The notes: generated by a model not told the origin, from the letters alone. A stretch of 50,412 nucleotides of DNA from Companilactobacillus mindensis DSM 14500 (GCF_001434275.1 NZ_AZEZ01000061.1:1-50412); one strand, 5' to 3'; shown: positions 25,041 through 35,021, counted from the first letter of the stretch. Made by a program: numbers and translations.

Positions 25041-27755
25041 ATGCTAGAAGAAACTACTATTAGTTCAAATGATAATTCCAAAGAACCCCCGAGGGACTCA
25101 AAAGAATTATGGCAATTAAATGAAAATGAATTGGTCAAAAAATTCCAAACTGACCCTGAAGACGGCTTAACCAGTGCCGAGATCAAGCGTCGTTTGGACC
25201 GTAATGGCCGCAACGAGTTAGAGGTCAAGAAAACTTCTAAATTCATTCAATTTATCAAACAATTCAACAATAGTATCATCTATATCTTGGCCGCTGCGGC
25301 TATCATGACCTTCTTGATGCATCGTTACTCAGATTCGATCGTTATCGGTTTGGTTATCATTGCCAACGCTATTATCGGTTATGTCCAAGAACAACAAGCC
25401 GGCAATGCCCTAGAAAAAATTCGTGAAATGCTGATTTCCAAAAACTTCGTCTTCCGTAACGGTGAAAAATTGGAGATCGATGCGCGTGAATTAGTCGTCG
25501 GTGACTTAGTTAACTTGGAAGCCGGTGATGCCGTTCCCGCTGACCTTCGTCTGATCTCTGCCGATAACTTGAGCGTGCAAGAATCAGTTTTAACTGGTGA
25601 AACTAATCCGGTTGAAAAAATCGAGGAGGCTATCAGTGATCCTAAATTACCACTGGCTGAACGTAAGAACATGGTTTACGCCTCAACTGCGGTCACAAGC
25701 GGTTCCGGATTAGGTATCGTTGTTGCCACAGCTGGTGATACTGAAATTGGTCAAATTCAAGATTCAGTTGAATCCGTCAAAGAAAAGCCCACTCCTTTGA
25801 TGAAAAACTTGAATTCACTTGGATTCGGTCTATCAATTGCTATTTTAATTGCTGCGGTAATTTTATTCATAATCGGTTACTTCATTGACACTTATACTTT
25901 ACCTACCTTATTAATTGCTGTTATCACAATGGTCGTTGGTTCAATGCCTGAAGGTTTGCCAGCTAGTACTTCCGTTGTATTAGCTATGGGTACTCGTAAA
26001 ATGACCAAGCGCAACGTAATCGTCAAATCATTACCTGCGGTTGAAACTTTAGGAGCCGTTGATATCGTCAATACTGATAAAACAGGTACTTTGACTAAAA
26101 ATGAAATGACCGTCAAAAAAGTCGTTACTCCAACTCACAGCTTTGATGTAACTGGTGTCGGCTACGATGCTGACGGTGGCGTTGATTTCTCTGGTAGTTT
26201 GGAACTTGGCAATCAAAAATTCGACTGGAAAAAAGATTCCAGTATGCAATGGTTAGTCAATATTGCTGGTCAAACTACTGATGCTCAGTTGCATTTTGAA
26301 AACAATCGTTGGGAACTGACTGGTGAACCAACTGACGGTGCTTTGACAACTCTTTATCGTAAAATGACTGGAAATGATCCAGAAGTTGACGAAATTGATT
26401 CGTTACCATTCGATTCTGCCTTCCGTTTCTCAGCTCGTTTGGCTAACTTGAACGACCAACGAGTTTTGATGGTCAAAGGTTCTCCTACAACTATCATCAA
26501 TGCGTCAGTCACATCTACCGACCAAACTTATTGGAACAATAAAATCAAAGAACTTTCCTCTGATGGCCTTCGTGTCGTCGCTTTGGCTTATAAAGTTGTC
26601 GATGATTCAGTTACTGAAATCATCCCCGATCAAATTTCTGGTCTTACTTTAGCCGGAATGGTCGGTATCATCGATCCACCAAGAGAAGAAGCCCGTACTT
26701 CGATCCACGAATTGCGTATGGCTGGTATCAAGGTAAAAATGATCACTGGTGACCACCCTGAAACGGCTTCTGCCATCGCTAAAAAGCTTGATTTAGATTC
26801 CGTCATCAGTGCTGTTACCGGTCCTGAGATCGATGCCATGTCTGACGACGAATTGAATGCTAAAATTGATAATTACAACGTTTTTGCCCATACTACTCCA
26901 GCTAACAAATTACGTATCGTTCGAGCCCAACAAGCTAATGACCACGTTGTTTCCATGACTGGTGATGGCGTCAACGATGCTCCAGCCTTGAAGCAAGCCG
27001 ACATTGGGGTTGCCATGGGTATTAAAGGTACCGAAGTTGCTAAAGAATCAGCTAACATGGTCTTAGCCGATGATGACTTTGCCGATATTGTTGTAGCCGT
27101 GCGTGAAGGCCGACACGTCTTTGATAACATTCGTAAGACGATTCGTTTCCTACTACCTACCAGTTTTGCGGAAGGTTTGATCGTTGTTATCAGTATTCTT
27201 TTAGGTCAAGATCTACCGCTCTTCCCTGCTCAATTGCTCTGGATCAACATGGTTTCCGCTTTGACGATTCAGTTTGCTTTCATCTTCGAACCACCAGAAG
27301 CCGGCATCATGGCTCGTGGTCCTAGAAATGTTAAAGCCGGACTGTTGACCAAACTCGATACCTTTGAGATCGTCTATGTTTCTCTCTTGATTTCTGGACT
27401 TGGTATTTGGGCGTTCGACTTCTTAACTGGTCAAGGTATGCCCGAAGTAGTTGGTAGTACAATGGCCTTGAACATCATCATCTTTGGTAAAATTTTCTAT
27501 CTATTCAATTTGCGAAATGACCACCCAGTTATTTCCAAATACTTCTTCCAAAACAAGATGGCATTCTACATCATTGGTATTTTGATTCTCTTGCAAATGG
27601 GAATCATCTACTTGCCATTTATGCAAGATATTTTCCACACGACAAGTATCAACCTTTACTATGGTTGGATCATTCCAATCCTAGCCGGTATTGTTGTCTT
27701 GATCGTAACTGAAATTGGTAAATATATTCGTTACCATATTTTAAGAAAAGATTAA
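25041..27755 (+). CDS. P2-type cation-transporting ATPase
   Basis: A 904-residue P-type ATPase of the SERCA/PMR1 (P2) group. Visible are the cation ATPase N-domain (ENELVKKFQTDPEDGLTSAE), the actuator LTGET (184-188), PEGLP in M4 (303-307), phosphorylation site DKTGTLT with Asp346, the nucleotide-domain motif KGSPT, hinge TGDGVNDAPALKQADIGVAMG and about ten membrane helices. Compared with SERCA, M5 keeps the Glu (TSFAEG) but has Ser for Asn768. M6 reads LLWINMVSAL, keeping Asn but having Ala for Asp800. Ion specificity may therefore not be classical Ca2+. AGGAG precedes the ATG. Confidence 0.9.
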   Translation: MLEETTISSNDNSKEPPRDSKELWQLNENELVKKFQTDPEDGLTSAEIKRRLDRNGRNELEVKKTSKFIQFIKQFNNSIIYILAAAAIMTFLMHRYSDSIVIGLVIIANAIIGYVQEQQAGNALEKIREMLISKNFVFRNGEKLEIDARELVVGDLVNLEAGDAVPADLRLISADNLSVQESVLTGETNPVEKIEEAISDPKLPLAERKNMVYASTAVTSGSGLGIVVATAGDTEIGQIQDSVESVKEKPTPLMKNLNSLGFGLSIAILIAAVILFIIGYFIDTYTLPTLLIAVITMVVGSMPEGLPASTSVVLAMGTRKMTKRNVIVKSLPAVETLGAVDIVNTDKTGTLTKNEMTVKKVVTPTHSFDVTGVGYDADGGVDFSGSLELGNQKFDWKKDSSMQWLVNIAGQTTDAQLHFENNRWELTGEPTDGALTTLYRKMTGNDPEVDEIDSLPFDSAFRFSARLANLNDQRVLMVKGSPTTIINASVTSTDQTYWNNKIKELSSDGLRVVALAYKVVDDSVTEIIPDQISGLTLAGMVGIIDPPREEARTSIHELRMAGIKVKMITGDHPETASAIAKKLDLDSVISAVTGPEIDAMSDDELNAKIDNYNVFAHTTPANKLRIVRAQQANDHVVSMTGDGVNDAPALKQADIGVAMGIKGTEVAKESANMVLADDDFADIVVAVREGRHVFDNIRKTIRFLLPTSFAEGLIVVISILLGQDLPLFPAQLLWINMVSALTIQFAFIFEPPEAGIMARGPRNVKAGLLTKLDTFEIVYVSLLISGLGIWAFDFLTGQGMPEVVGSTMALNIIIFGKIFYLFNLRNDHPVISKYFFQNKMAFYIIGILILLQMGIIYLPFMQDIFHTTSINLYYGWIIPILAGIVVLIVTEIGKYIRYHILRKD

Positions 27756-27763
27756 TAACAAAT

Positions 27764-27822
27764 AAAAAGAACATCAGTCTTACTAGATATCTAATTCTAG
27801 TAACCATTGATGTTCTTTTTTA
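27764..27822. terminator. Bidirectional rho-independent terminator
   Basis: AAAAAGAACATCA (27764-27776) pairs with TGATGTTCTTTTT (27808-27820), with an inner ACTAGA/TCTAGT helix. Between the convergent ATPase and RNase H genes. Confidence 0.85.
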
Positions 27823-27826
27823 TAAT

Positions 27827-28519
27827 TTACATCTGATCCATAGTTTCATTCAAAAGTTCATCGACCCGATTATTTCCAACATTGGTTGCGTGTCCCTTAG
27901 TCCACTCAAAAGTTTTATTAGGAATTGTTGGTAATAATTTATCCAGTTCTTTCCACAATTCAATATTGACTGGAACGCTGCCGTCAGCCTTTTTGTAGCC
28001 ACGTTTCTTCCAGCCATTCAACCAATTTTTAGTGATGGCATTTAGCACATATTGAGAATCTAGGACAAAAATCGCATTTTGTTTGTTGATTTTTAAGTCA
28101 TTTAAACGAATAATACTCTGAATTAGGGCCATTATCTCCATGCGGTTATTAGTTGCTCCAAATTCACCGCCAGTTCCTTCATATGTCTGGCCTTTATTGT
28201 TGATATGATAAGCCCAAGCGGCTTTATCCGATGTCTTCACATGGCCACCCTTAAAGTTTCCGTGATTTCTAGACCCACCATCGGTATAGATGACGACATC
28301 AAAATCATCGATATTTGAAACTTTTGACTTGGCAGCTTTCTTAGGCGACTTCGTTGCGTTATAAGAATCTTTTCCGTTAAGAAATGCTTCAGCTTGGGCT
28401 TTATCGGTAAAGCTTTTGTATCTAGCACCTGCGAATCCATCGACTTGAGCCTTACATTCTGGCCAGGTCAAATAGATTCCAGGGGTCTTGCCACGTCTTA
28501 CTGCATAATATTTTTGCAA
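27827..28519 (-). CDS. rnhA: Ribonuclease HI with N-terminal hybrid-binding domain
   Basis: Cleaves the RNA strand of RNA-DNA hybrids. Residues 1-50 are the viroplasmin/hybrid-binding domain (YYAVRRGKTPGIYLTWPECK, AQVDGFAGARYKSF). Residues 72-230 are RNase HI with all four acidic catalytic residues: Asp80 (YTDGGS), Glu128 (NRMEI), Asp154 (LDSQY) and Asp220 (NNRVDELL). A Gly/Lys-rich insert follows the first Asp. Start is a TTG at 28519 behind GAGGT; the nearby ATG is out of frame. Divergent from the hydrolase at 28589. Confidence 0.93.
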   Translation of the reverse strand: MQKYYAVRRGKTPGIYLTWPECKAQVDGFAGARYKSFTDKAQAEAFLNGKDSYNATKSPKKAAKSKVSNIDDFDVVIYTDGGSRNHGNFKGGHVKTSDKAAWAYHINNKGQTYEGTGGEFGATNNRMEIMALIQSIIRLNDLKINKQNAIFVLDSQYVLNAITKNWLNGWKKRGYKKADGSVPVNIELWKELDKLLPTIPNKTFEWTKGHATNVGNNRVDELLNETMDQM

Positions 28520-28588
28520 TTGTCATACCTCATTTGGTTAATATTTCTCAATAATAATTATATAATAATATATTGTTGGGGTGAATTT

Positions 28589-29344
28589 ATGAAAAATGGG
28601 CAATGGCCGATTCTCTATATCCATGGATTTCGTGGTGGAGATTATACGACCGAAAAAATGATTGAATCTGCTTTGGAATGTAACGGTAAAACAAAAGACC
28701 AATTTCTCAAAGTAACAATTAACTGGCGCGGGAAAGTCACATATGAGGGAACTTGGACTGAGGATGAGCATCCCATTGTACAAGTCGTTTTTCAAAACAA
28801 ATGGGTTGGCAGTAACCAGATGGAATATTGGTTAGTGAAACTCTTATTTGATTTGCGATTAAAACATGAGTTTACGACCTATGACGCGATTGGGCACTCG
28901 TTGGGTGCGGTTGCCCTAGTCTTAGTTAATTTGCGGGAAAAAATGCGTCCTTATATGCCCAGACTTAAAAAATTAGTACTCATTGCGGGGCCGTTCAACG
29001 GTATTCTTGGTTTAGGCGATCTTCCCAACATCAACCAGATCAAGCCTGACGGTCGGCCAACATTTATGAGTCCAACTTATTTTAGAATTTTTATTAATCG
29101 AAACAACATTTCAGATGATTTACGTGTCTTGAATATTTACGGTAACGTCGGTGATCACTCAAACAGTGACAAGTACATCTCCGTTACATCGGCCAAATCA
29201 ATTTCTTATATTTTAAAGCCCCGTGCTAAAGAGTATAACGAATATTTGATCAAAGGCTCCAACGCGGAACATTCTATGCTGCACGATGATTCTGAGATTT
29301 TAAACATGGTCAACGGCTTCATTTACTACAATCCGTTACCATAA
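28589..29344 (+). CDS. Alpha/beta hydrolase, DUF915 type
   Basis: A 251-residue alpha/beta-hydrolase with strand and oxyanion region PILYIHGFRGG, nucleophile elbow AIGHSLGA and a C-terminal catalytic His in AEHSMLHDD. This fits the DUF915 family common in lactobacilli, which includes cell-surface or lipase/esterase-like proteins. No clear cleavable signal peptide is seen, so it is probably cytosolic. The ATG at 28589 is chosen since TTGGGGTG lies upstream and the first strand starts immediately after; the open frame further upstream overlaps the RNase H gene. The YhgE gene follows by 41 nt. Substrate unknown. Confidence 0.85.
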   Translation: MKNGQWPILYIHGFRGGDYTTEKMIESALECNGKTKDQFLKVTINWRGKVTYEGTWTEDEHPIVQVVFQNKWVGSNQMEYWLVKLLFDLRLKHEFTTYDAIGHSLGAVALVLVNLREKMRPYMPRLKKLVLIAGPFNGILGLGDLPNINQIKPDGRPTFMSPTYFRIFINRNNISDDLRVLNIYGNVGDHSNSDKYISVTSAKSISYILKPRAKEYNEYLIKGSNAEHSMLHDDSEILNMVNGFIYYNPLP

Positions 29345-29385
29345 CGTTATATAATGGCCATGCGCCGATCAGTTTTAAGAGAGAT

Positions 29386-32145
29386 TTGGAGGGGATTTCT
29401 ATCAAAGCTTGGGAGCTATTTAGACTAGATATAAAAAGGACTTTGCAGTCCAAACCCGCCACTTTATTGATGTTAGCAATGATTATCTTGCCATGTCTAT
29501 ACTGTTGGTTCAACGTTTGGGCTTTATGGAATCCTTATTCAAACACTGGTGGTTTAAAAGTTGGTGTTTATTCCGATGATCAAGCTGTCGAACTTGAGGG
29601 TCAAAAGATTGAAATCGGAGATCAACTAATCGCCAATTTAAAGAAGAACAAAAAATTAGGTTGGACTTTTGTTGATTCCAAAAAGGAACTTGACCAAAAC
29701 GTTAAGGATGGTTCATTCTACGCTGGTATTTATGTACCAAAGAGCTTTTCTAAAGACATTGTCAGTTTCTTATCTGGAAATATCAAAAAACCTACCTTGG
29801 TATTCTCGGTCAACCAGAAAATCAATGCGGTCGCCCCGAAGTTAACTCAGTCGGGGGCCACAACGTTACAAAATACCGTTTCAGATGAATTTATTGGAAC
29901 AATCAGTAAGACGATCACTAAGGTTTTGAACAAATCTGGTGGTGACATTCAAAAGAACTTGCCTATGTTGAGAAGACTTTCGAGTTTATTGATCACAACT
30001 GATGATAATTTGCCCGAATTGCAAGATATCATGGATAAAGTTCAAAAAGCCAACACGATCGTTCCTAACTTAAATCAAAAACTACAACAAGTTAACGATA
30101 TGTATGGCTACATGCCATTGTTGAATCAGGATGCTCAGAAGCTAGTCAGCTTGAACAACTTCCTTCCATTAGCTGATGCTGGTGGCGGTGCTGCTAAACA
30201 ACTTCAAAGCAAGATTCCCGAAATTCGTAACGCTGGTACGCAGATCAATGAAGTCGATTCTGACTTTGGCAAAATTTCCGATTTGATGGATACAAGTATC
30301 AATCAAGTTAAAAACGGAATCCAAGTTATCGACAAAGTTCAAGCCGTCGTACCTGACATCCAAAAATTAGGTGAAGATGCCCAAAACGCCACTGATAAAG
30401 CCAATAACGAATTGATTCCTAAGATCCAACAAGCATTGCCAGTCATTAAAACGACTGTCGATACTGGTCTTTCAATGGTTTACAACATTGCCAAACAGAT
30501 CAGTACTTCAATGGACAATGCCAACAATTTGATCGACAAGATCAAAGATGATCCTAAGAATCAACAATTGAAGGAACAACTCAAGACAGTTATTCAAAAC
30601 ATCGCCAACGATGCTGCCCAATTATCGAAGATCAGTCGCCAAGTCGCTTCATCATTGACTGACTTGCAAAACTTCTTCAACAAATTGGCTGACCAACTTG
30701 GCAAAGATCCAATAACTATCTTCAATACGCCAATTCAACATCTCAACGATTTAGCTGATCTTAACGATTCCTTAGCTGATAAAGCTAACGATATCCTAAA
30801 TCACTACGATGATCTCGATACAACTGATCTACAAAACAAGTTGTCTGATCTATCGACACAAGCTAAAAAGGTCGCTGATGGCGTTACAGACATCAAGGGT
30901 CTCAATATCATGGACAGTGTTTCAAGTACTTTGACAAGCATCAGTAACTTCTTAAAAGATGCTGGTTCAACTTTGAGCCAAGTCAATAACAACATCATCC
31001 CTGCTATTCCAGGACTTTTGAACAATACTAAAGGTGTGTTGGAAACTGCTTTGACATACCTCCAAAAGTACCAAAAACAATTACCTGCTTTAGGTAACGA
31101 AATTCACGATGCTAACCAATTATTAAACGGCAATATGAGTAATATCACGACCGGTATAAATCTGATCAATGATTTCTACAACAATGACTACCCTACTTTA
31201 AAGAAGAAGATGGCCACAGCAACCTTCTTCGTCCAATATCAATTGCCACAGATCGAAAATGAATTAACGACAACTTTGAATTTGGTCAACTCCAAGACGC
31301 CTGAACTAGAACAAGCTCTCTCGACTGCTAATGACTTCGCTAAGAACGATTGGCCACAGTTAAAGAAAGATGTTCACCATTCAGCTAATCTGTTGCGTAA
31401 GGGCCAAAAGAACGTCGATTTGGGTGCTTTGATCAAATTGATGAAATCCGATGCCAATACGGAATCTGATTTCTTCGCTAATCCGGTCAAATTAAAACAA
31501 GTCAACCTCTACGATGTGCCTAACTATGGTTCTGCTAGTGCTCCATTCTACTTGGCTTTGTGTATCTGGGTTGGTGCTTTGCTTCTATCCAGTGTCTTCA
31601 CCGTTCACTTCAAGTTGAATGACCGTCAGAAGTATCGTTACTCATTCAAACAACGTTTCAACGGTCGTTACTTGACCTTTGGCTTTTTGAACCAATTACA
31701 AGCCATTGCCGCTGCGGTTGGTGATCTGCTTATCATTCACGCTTATACGAAAGAAAAACTCTACTTAGTCTTATTCTGTATGTTAGTTTCCTTTACCTTT
31801 ATATCTATTCTGTACTCTCTAGTGCAGATGTTTGGTACCGTTGGTAAAGGATTAGGTATCATTATCTTGGTCCTATCAATTTCCGGTGGTGGTGGTAACT
31901 TCCCGGTTGTCCTATCAGATGGATTCTTCAAAGTCATTAATCCATACTTGCCATTTACTTACGCGGTCAATCTGATCCGTGAAGCGGTCGGTGGGATTTA
32001 TTGGCCAAACGCAACCAAAGATATCATCATCTTAGTAGCCTTCGGTGTCGTCTTCTATCTCCTTGGTCTACTTACAACTGAAAAGATCAAGCCATTGATG
32101 CACAAACTACACCGTAGTGCTAAGAAGAGTATGTTGATCGAATAG
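29386..32145 (+). CDS. YhgE/Pip family membrane protein
   Basis: A 919-residue membrane protein of the phage-infection-protein family (Lactococcus Pip, Bacillus YueB/YhgE), which includes phage receptors and ESX-type export components. An N-terminal helix (TLLMLAMIILPCLYCWFNVW) is followed by about 650 extracellular residues rich in Gln, Asn, Leu and Lys with heptad-like helices, then several membrane helices with ABC-2-like character from about 705. No ATG is available: the frame begins at TTG 29386, but that TTG overlaps TTGGAGGGG, which looks like the ribosome binding site for a start at ATT 29395 or ATC 29401. The true start is unresolved by up to five codons. Confidence 0.88.
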   Translation: MEGISIKAWELFRLDIKRTLQSKPATLLMLAMIILPCLYCWFNVWALWNPYSNTGGLKVGVYSDDQAVELEGQKIEIGDQLIANLKKNKKLGWTFVDSKKELDQNVKDGSFYAGIYVPKSFSKDIVSFLSGNIKKPTLVFSVNQKINAVAPKLTQSGATTLQNTVSDEFIGTISKTITKVLNKSGGDIQKNLPMLRRLSSLLITTDDNLPELQDIMDKVQKANTIVPNLNQKLQQVNDMYGYMPLLNQDAQKLVSLNNFLPLADAGGGAAKQLQSKIPEIRNAGTQINEVDSDFGKISDLMDTSINQVKNGIQVIDKVQAVVPDIQKLGEDAQNATDKANNELIPKIQQALPVIKTTVDTGLSMVYNIAKQISTSMDNANNLIDKIKDDPKNQQLKEQLKTVIQNIANDAAQLSKISRQVASSLTDLQNFFNKLADQLGKDPITIFNTPIQHLNDLADLNDSLADKANDILNHYDDLDTTDLQNKLSDLSTQAKKVADGVTDIKGLNIMDSVSSTLTSISNFLKDAGSTLSQVNNNIIPAIPGLLNNTKGVLETALTYLQKYQKQLPALGNEIHDANQLLNGNMSNITTGINLINDFYNNDYPTLKKKMATATFFVQYQLPQIENELTTTLNLVNSKTPELEQALSTANDFAKNDWPQLKKDVHHSANLLRKGQKNVDLGALIKLMKSDANTESDFFANPVKLKQVNLYDVPNYGSASAPFYLALCIWVGALLLSSVFTVHFKLNDRQKYRYSFKQRFNGRYLTFGFLNQLQAIAAAVGDLLIIHAYTKEKLYLVLFCMLVSFTFISILYSLVQMFGTVGKGLGIIILVLSISGGGGNFPVVLSDGFFKVINPYLPFTYAVNLIREAVGGIYWPNATKDIIILVAFGVVFYLLGLLTTEKIKPLMHKLHRSAKKSMLIE

Positions 32146-32172
32146 TCTTATTTGAAAGAGAGAAGGATTTTA

Positions 32173-32622
32173 ATGACTGATATAAAAATGAAATTTTATC
32201 GACCTTTCATCACTGAGAATTTCTTTTGGGATTTCCCCACTCACTTCAATCTAAAAAAAGTCAGTGAATTCTTAGGTCTTGAAATCGATCCGACTACACA
32301 ATACATTTCTGACAGTGCCAAAACTATCATGCGAAACGACGGCGTCTATTGGTTGATTCAAAAGAAACATTCCGATGACATCGTAGCTTTGATCTCGCTG
32401 AGCGATTTGGATCTGGTCAAAAAACAAGCTGCCTTGATGATTACCTTCAAAGGTTTAAATGACGATGAAAAGCACGAAATTTCACAACGGTTATTAGTCT
32501 TTCTAAAAGATCAAATCTCACTTGAAGAAATTGAAATCAATCAATTGGACCACATAGTTCAAGAAAACTTCACAAATAATGGATATACTGTTAACAATAA
32601 TAATTTATTAAAGAGGAGTTAA
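32173..32622 (+). CDS. Uncharacterised protein, GNAT acetyltransferase-like
   Basis: A 149-residue soluble protein. The order of helix, then GVYWLIQKKHSDDIVALISL, a strand AALMITFKGL and a helix (EKHEISQRLLVFLKDQI) resembles a RimJ/GNAT fold, but the acetyl-CoA P-loop (RxxGxG/A) is not evident, so it may be inactive or only distantly related. ATG 32173 has AAGGA 8 nt upstream and is preferred to the TTG at 32152. It lies between yhgE (27 nt) and the metallopeptidase gene (5 nt), so probably cotranscribed with both. Confidence 0.6.
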   Translation: MTDIKMKFYRPFITENFFWDFPTHFNLKKVSEFLGLEIDPTTQYISDSAKTIMRNDGVYWLIQKKHSDDIVALISLSDLDLVKKQAALMITFKGLNDDEKHEISQRLLVFLKDQISLEEIEINQLDHIVQENFTNNGYTVNNNNLLKRS

Positions 32623-32627
32623 CATCT

Positions 32628-33320
32628 ATGTATGGATATGGTTACGGTTCCAGCTACTTGTTGATAATCATTGGTTTGGTTATCACCTTATGGGCATCAT
32701 GGTACGTAAATCATAATTTCAAAAAATATGATCAATTTGCCAGTCGTCGCGGTACTTCTGGTGCTGAGGCTGCCCGTTTCATTTTGGACCAGGCTGGACT
32801 TCAAGATATACAAATCAATAAAGTCAGTGGTAATCTGACCGATAATTACAATCCGGGGAATAAAACCCTTAATCTGTCTGAATCAACGTATGATTCCACA
32901 TCAGTTGCGGCCATTGGGGTTGCTGCTCACGAATGTGGTCACGCGATTCAAGATCAAAAAAATTACGCTCCAATGCGTGTCCGGGCTGCATTAGTTCCGG
33001 CTGTCAATCTCGGTTCTAATGCTTCATTTCCAATCATTATCGTTGGTGCTTTGTTAGGAATGAACCACTTCCTGATCACTATCGGTATCTGGTTGTTCGC
33101 ATTGATAGTCTTGTTCCAAGTTGTAACTTTGCCAGTAGAATTCAACGCTTCTGGTCGTGCTATTAAGATTCTCAGCTCAGGCGATCTGCTTGATAGTGAT
33201 GAAGTTCCGATGGTACGCCAGGTCTTGTTGGCAGCCGCTTTGACTTATGTCGCTGCAGCTATCTCTACTGCTTTACAATTACTTCGTTTGATTATCATTT
33301 TTGGTGATAATAGAAATTAA
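32628..33320 (+). CDS. YugP-type membrane zinc metallopeptidase
   Basis: A 230-residue membrane-bound neutral zinc peptidase of the YugP family. One N-terminal helix is followed by a cytosolic or extracellular segment with the zinc-binding HECGH (101-105, in VAAHECGHAIQDQ), then a pair of membrane helices (about 125-170) and a last one (about 200-225). The motif EFNASGRAI after the helices is typical of the family. GAGGAG precedes the ATG. Last gene of the yhgE unit, ended by the terminator at 33361. Substrates of the family are not known. Confidence 0.9.
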   Translation: MYGYGYGSSYLLIIIGLVITLWASWYVNHNFKKYDQFASRRGTSGAEAARFILDQAGLQDIQINKVSGNLTDNYNPGNKTLNLSESTYDSTSVAAIGVAAHECGHAIQDQKNYAPMRVRAALVPAVNLGSNASFPIIIVGALLGMNHFLITIGIWLFALIVLFQVVTLPVEFNASGRAIKILSSGDLLDSDEVPMVRQVLLAAALTYVAAAISTALQLLRLIIIFGDNRN

Positions 33321-33360
33321 TGATCGGAACAAAGTATGTTTAACATTCAGGCATTAACAA

Positions 33361-33402
33361 AAAGTCGTTTCTGATTCGCTGAATCAGAAACGACTTTTTT
33401 AT
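33361..33402 (+). terminator. Rho-independent terminator
   Basis: A perfect 17-bp stem (AAAGTCGTTTCTGATTC at 33361-33377 with 33381-33397) closes the triloop GCT and is followed by T residues. It ends the yhgE-yugP unit. The remaining sequence to 33554 is AT-rich promoter DNA. Confidence 0.92.
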
Positions 33403-33554
33403 TAGACAGAAAAACTATATTTTTTCCGCATTTGGTAGAGAATATAATCGTATTTCAAACCCTTTTTATTTTGCAATATCGGCTTAATAAATTAGATTTT
33501 ATTAGTACTTTGAAGTAAACTTTTTAATAAGATTAATAGAGGGGAATTTATTTT

Positions 33555-35021
33555 ATGATTGATGTTTGGATCATCTGGCTAATTCTCATTATTTTAGTAG
33601 TCAATACTGTTTCAGCTCTGATCACTGTTTTCCATAGACCGCGTAATATCGTTACTACCTGGGCTTGGATCTTAGTTTTGGTGCTGTTGCCGATTGTCGG
33701 ATTCTTAATATATGCTTTCTTAGGGCGTGGGATCGCTCAGGAAAAAATCTTCAACATTAGCAAACAAGAGCACTATAGTTTAAGCCAATTGAAGAGAATG
33801 GCCATTGCTGCTCAAAAGCGGCCTCAAAACGCTTCAAGGTACGATGAAACACGTTATGCCGACCATATTATTCGTTTCTTCAATGAGACCGAAGAAGCTC
33901 CATTGACGCGACACAACGAGATCGAATTATTCTTTGACGGAAAAGAAAAATTCCAACGCATGTTCGAGGATGTTAGAAATGCCAAGGAAACCGTCCATGT
34001 CGAATACTATGCCTTTATCAAAAGTGATATTGGTGACAAATTTTTAAAATTGCTCACCCAAAAGGCCAAAGAAGGTTTGGAAGTTCGCTTGCTTTACGAT
34101 CCATGGGGGTCTGGCGGTACTAAACCTCGTTACTTCAAGGAATTTCAAGCTGCCGGTGGCGAAGTGTTGCCTTTCATCACTTCCAAAAATGTGATTGCTA
34201 AAACTCGTTTGAATTATCACTTGCACCGTAAAATCGTTGTCATCGATGGAACAACTGGCTGGATCGGTGGCTTCAATGTTGGTGACCAATACGTCAATGT
34301 AACTGAGAAATTCGGTTATTGGCGTGACACGCACTCCAGAATCTTTGGAGCTGCTACATTATTGTTGCAAGAACGATTCTTCCGTGATTGGAACGCTTCC
34401 TTGGATAGAAATGCTGAACCATTGGCTTTCTTGGAAAAATATTTTCCATCCGATAAATTCAATACCGAAGCTAACATGCCGATTCAAATTATTTCCGATG
34501 GACCTGACAGCCGTGATGAGATATTGAAGGACGGTTTTATCGATATGATCGTCAGTGCCAAGAAGAGCGTTTGGATCCAATCGCCATATTTAGTTCCTGA
34601 CGATGCCATGTTCACTGCTTTAACAATTGCTGCTCGTTCGGGAGTAGATGTTAGGATCATGATTCCATGTATGCCTGACCATCCCTTTATTTACCGTGCT
34701 ACGCAATATTATGCCAACTTACTTACAACCTATGGCATTAAAATTTACAGCTATCAGAAGGGCTTTTTGCACGCTAAAACGTCAGTCTTCGATGGTAAGA
34801 TTTGTTCCGTTGGTTCAATGAATCATGATTTCCGAAGTTATTCGCTGAATTTCGAGGCTAACGCTTTTATCTATGATGCTAAAGTTTCACATCAACTATC
34901 GCGTCAATTCGAAAAAGATATGACTGATTCACTATTTTTGACGCCTGAAATGATTAAGGAACAAGGTATGTGGTTGCACTTTAAACAACGTTTTTCACGA
35001 TTATTGTCACCTATTCTTTAA
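33555..35021 (+). CDS. cls: Cardiolipin synthase
   Basis: Condenses two phosphatidylglycerols to cardiolipin and glycerol at the membrane. The 488-residue protein has two N-terminal membrane helices (IDVWIIWLILIILVVNTVSA and TWAWILVLVLLPIVGFLIYA). Two HKD phospholipase-D motifs follow: HRKIVVID (His224, Lys226, Asp231) and HAKTSVFD (His406, Lys408, Asp413), each with the trailing GG/GS-N segment. AGAGGGG precedes the ATG. Monocistronic with a short terminator at 35038. Confidence 0.94.
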   Translation: MIDVWIIWLILIILVVNTVSALITVFHRPRNIVTTWAWILVLVLLPIVGFLIYAFLGRGIAQEKIFNISKQEHYSLSQLKRMAIAAQKRPQNASRYDETRYADHIIRFFNETEEAPLTRHNEIELFFDGKEKFQRMFEDVRNAKETVHVEYYAFIKSDIGDKFLKLLTQKAKEGLEVRLLYDPWGSGGTKPRYFKEFQAAGGEVLPFITSKNVIAKTRLNYHLHRKIVVIDGTTGWIGGFNVGDQYVNVTEKFGYWRDTHSRIFGAATLLLQERFFRDWNASLDRNAEPLAFLEKYFPSDKFNTEANMPIQIISDGPDSRDEILKDGFIDMIVSAKKSVWIQSPYLVPDDAMFTALTIAARSGVDVRIMIPCMPDHPFIYRATQYYANLLTTYGIKIYSYQKGFLHAKTSVFDGKICSVGSMNHDFRSYSLNFEANAFIYDAKVSHQLSRQFEKDMTDSLFLTPEMIKEQGMWLHFKQRFSRLLSPIL

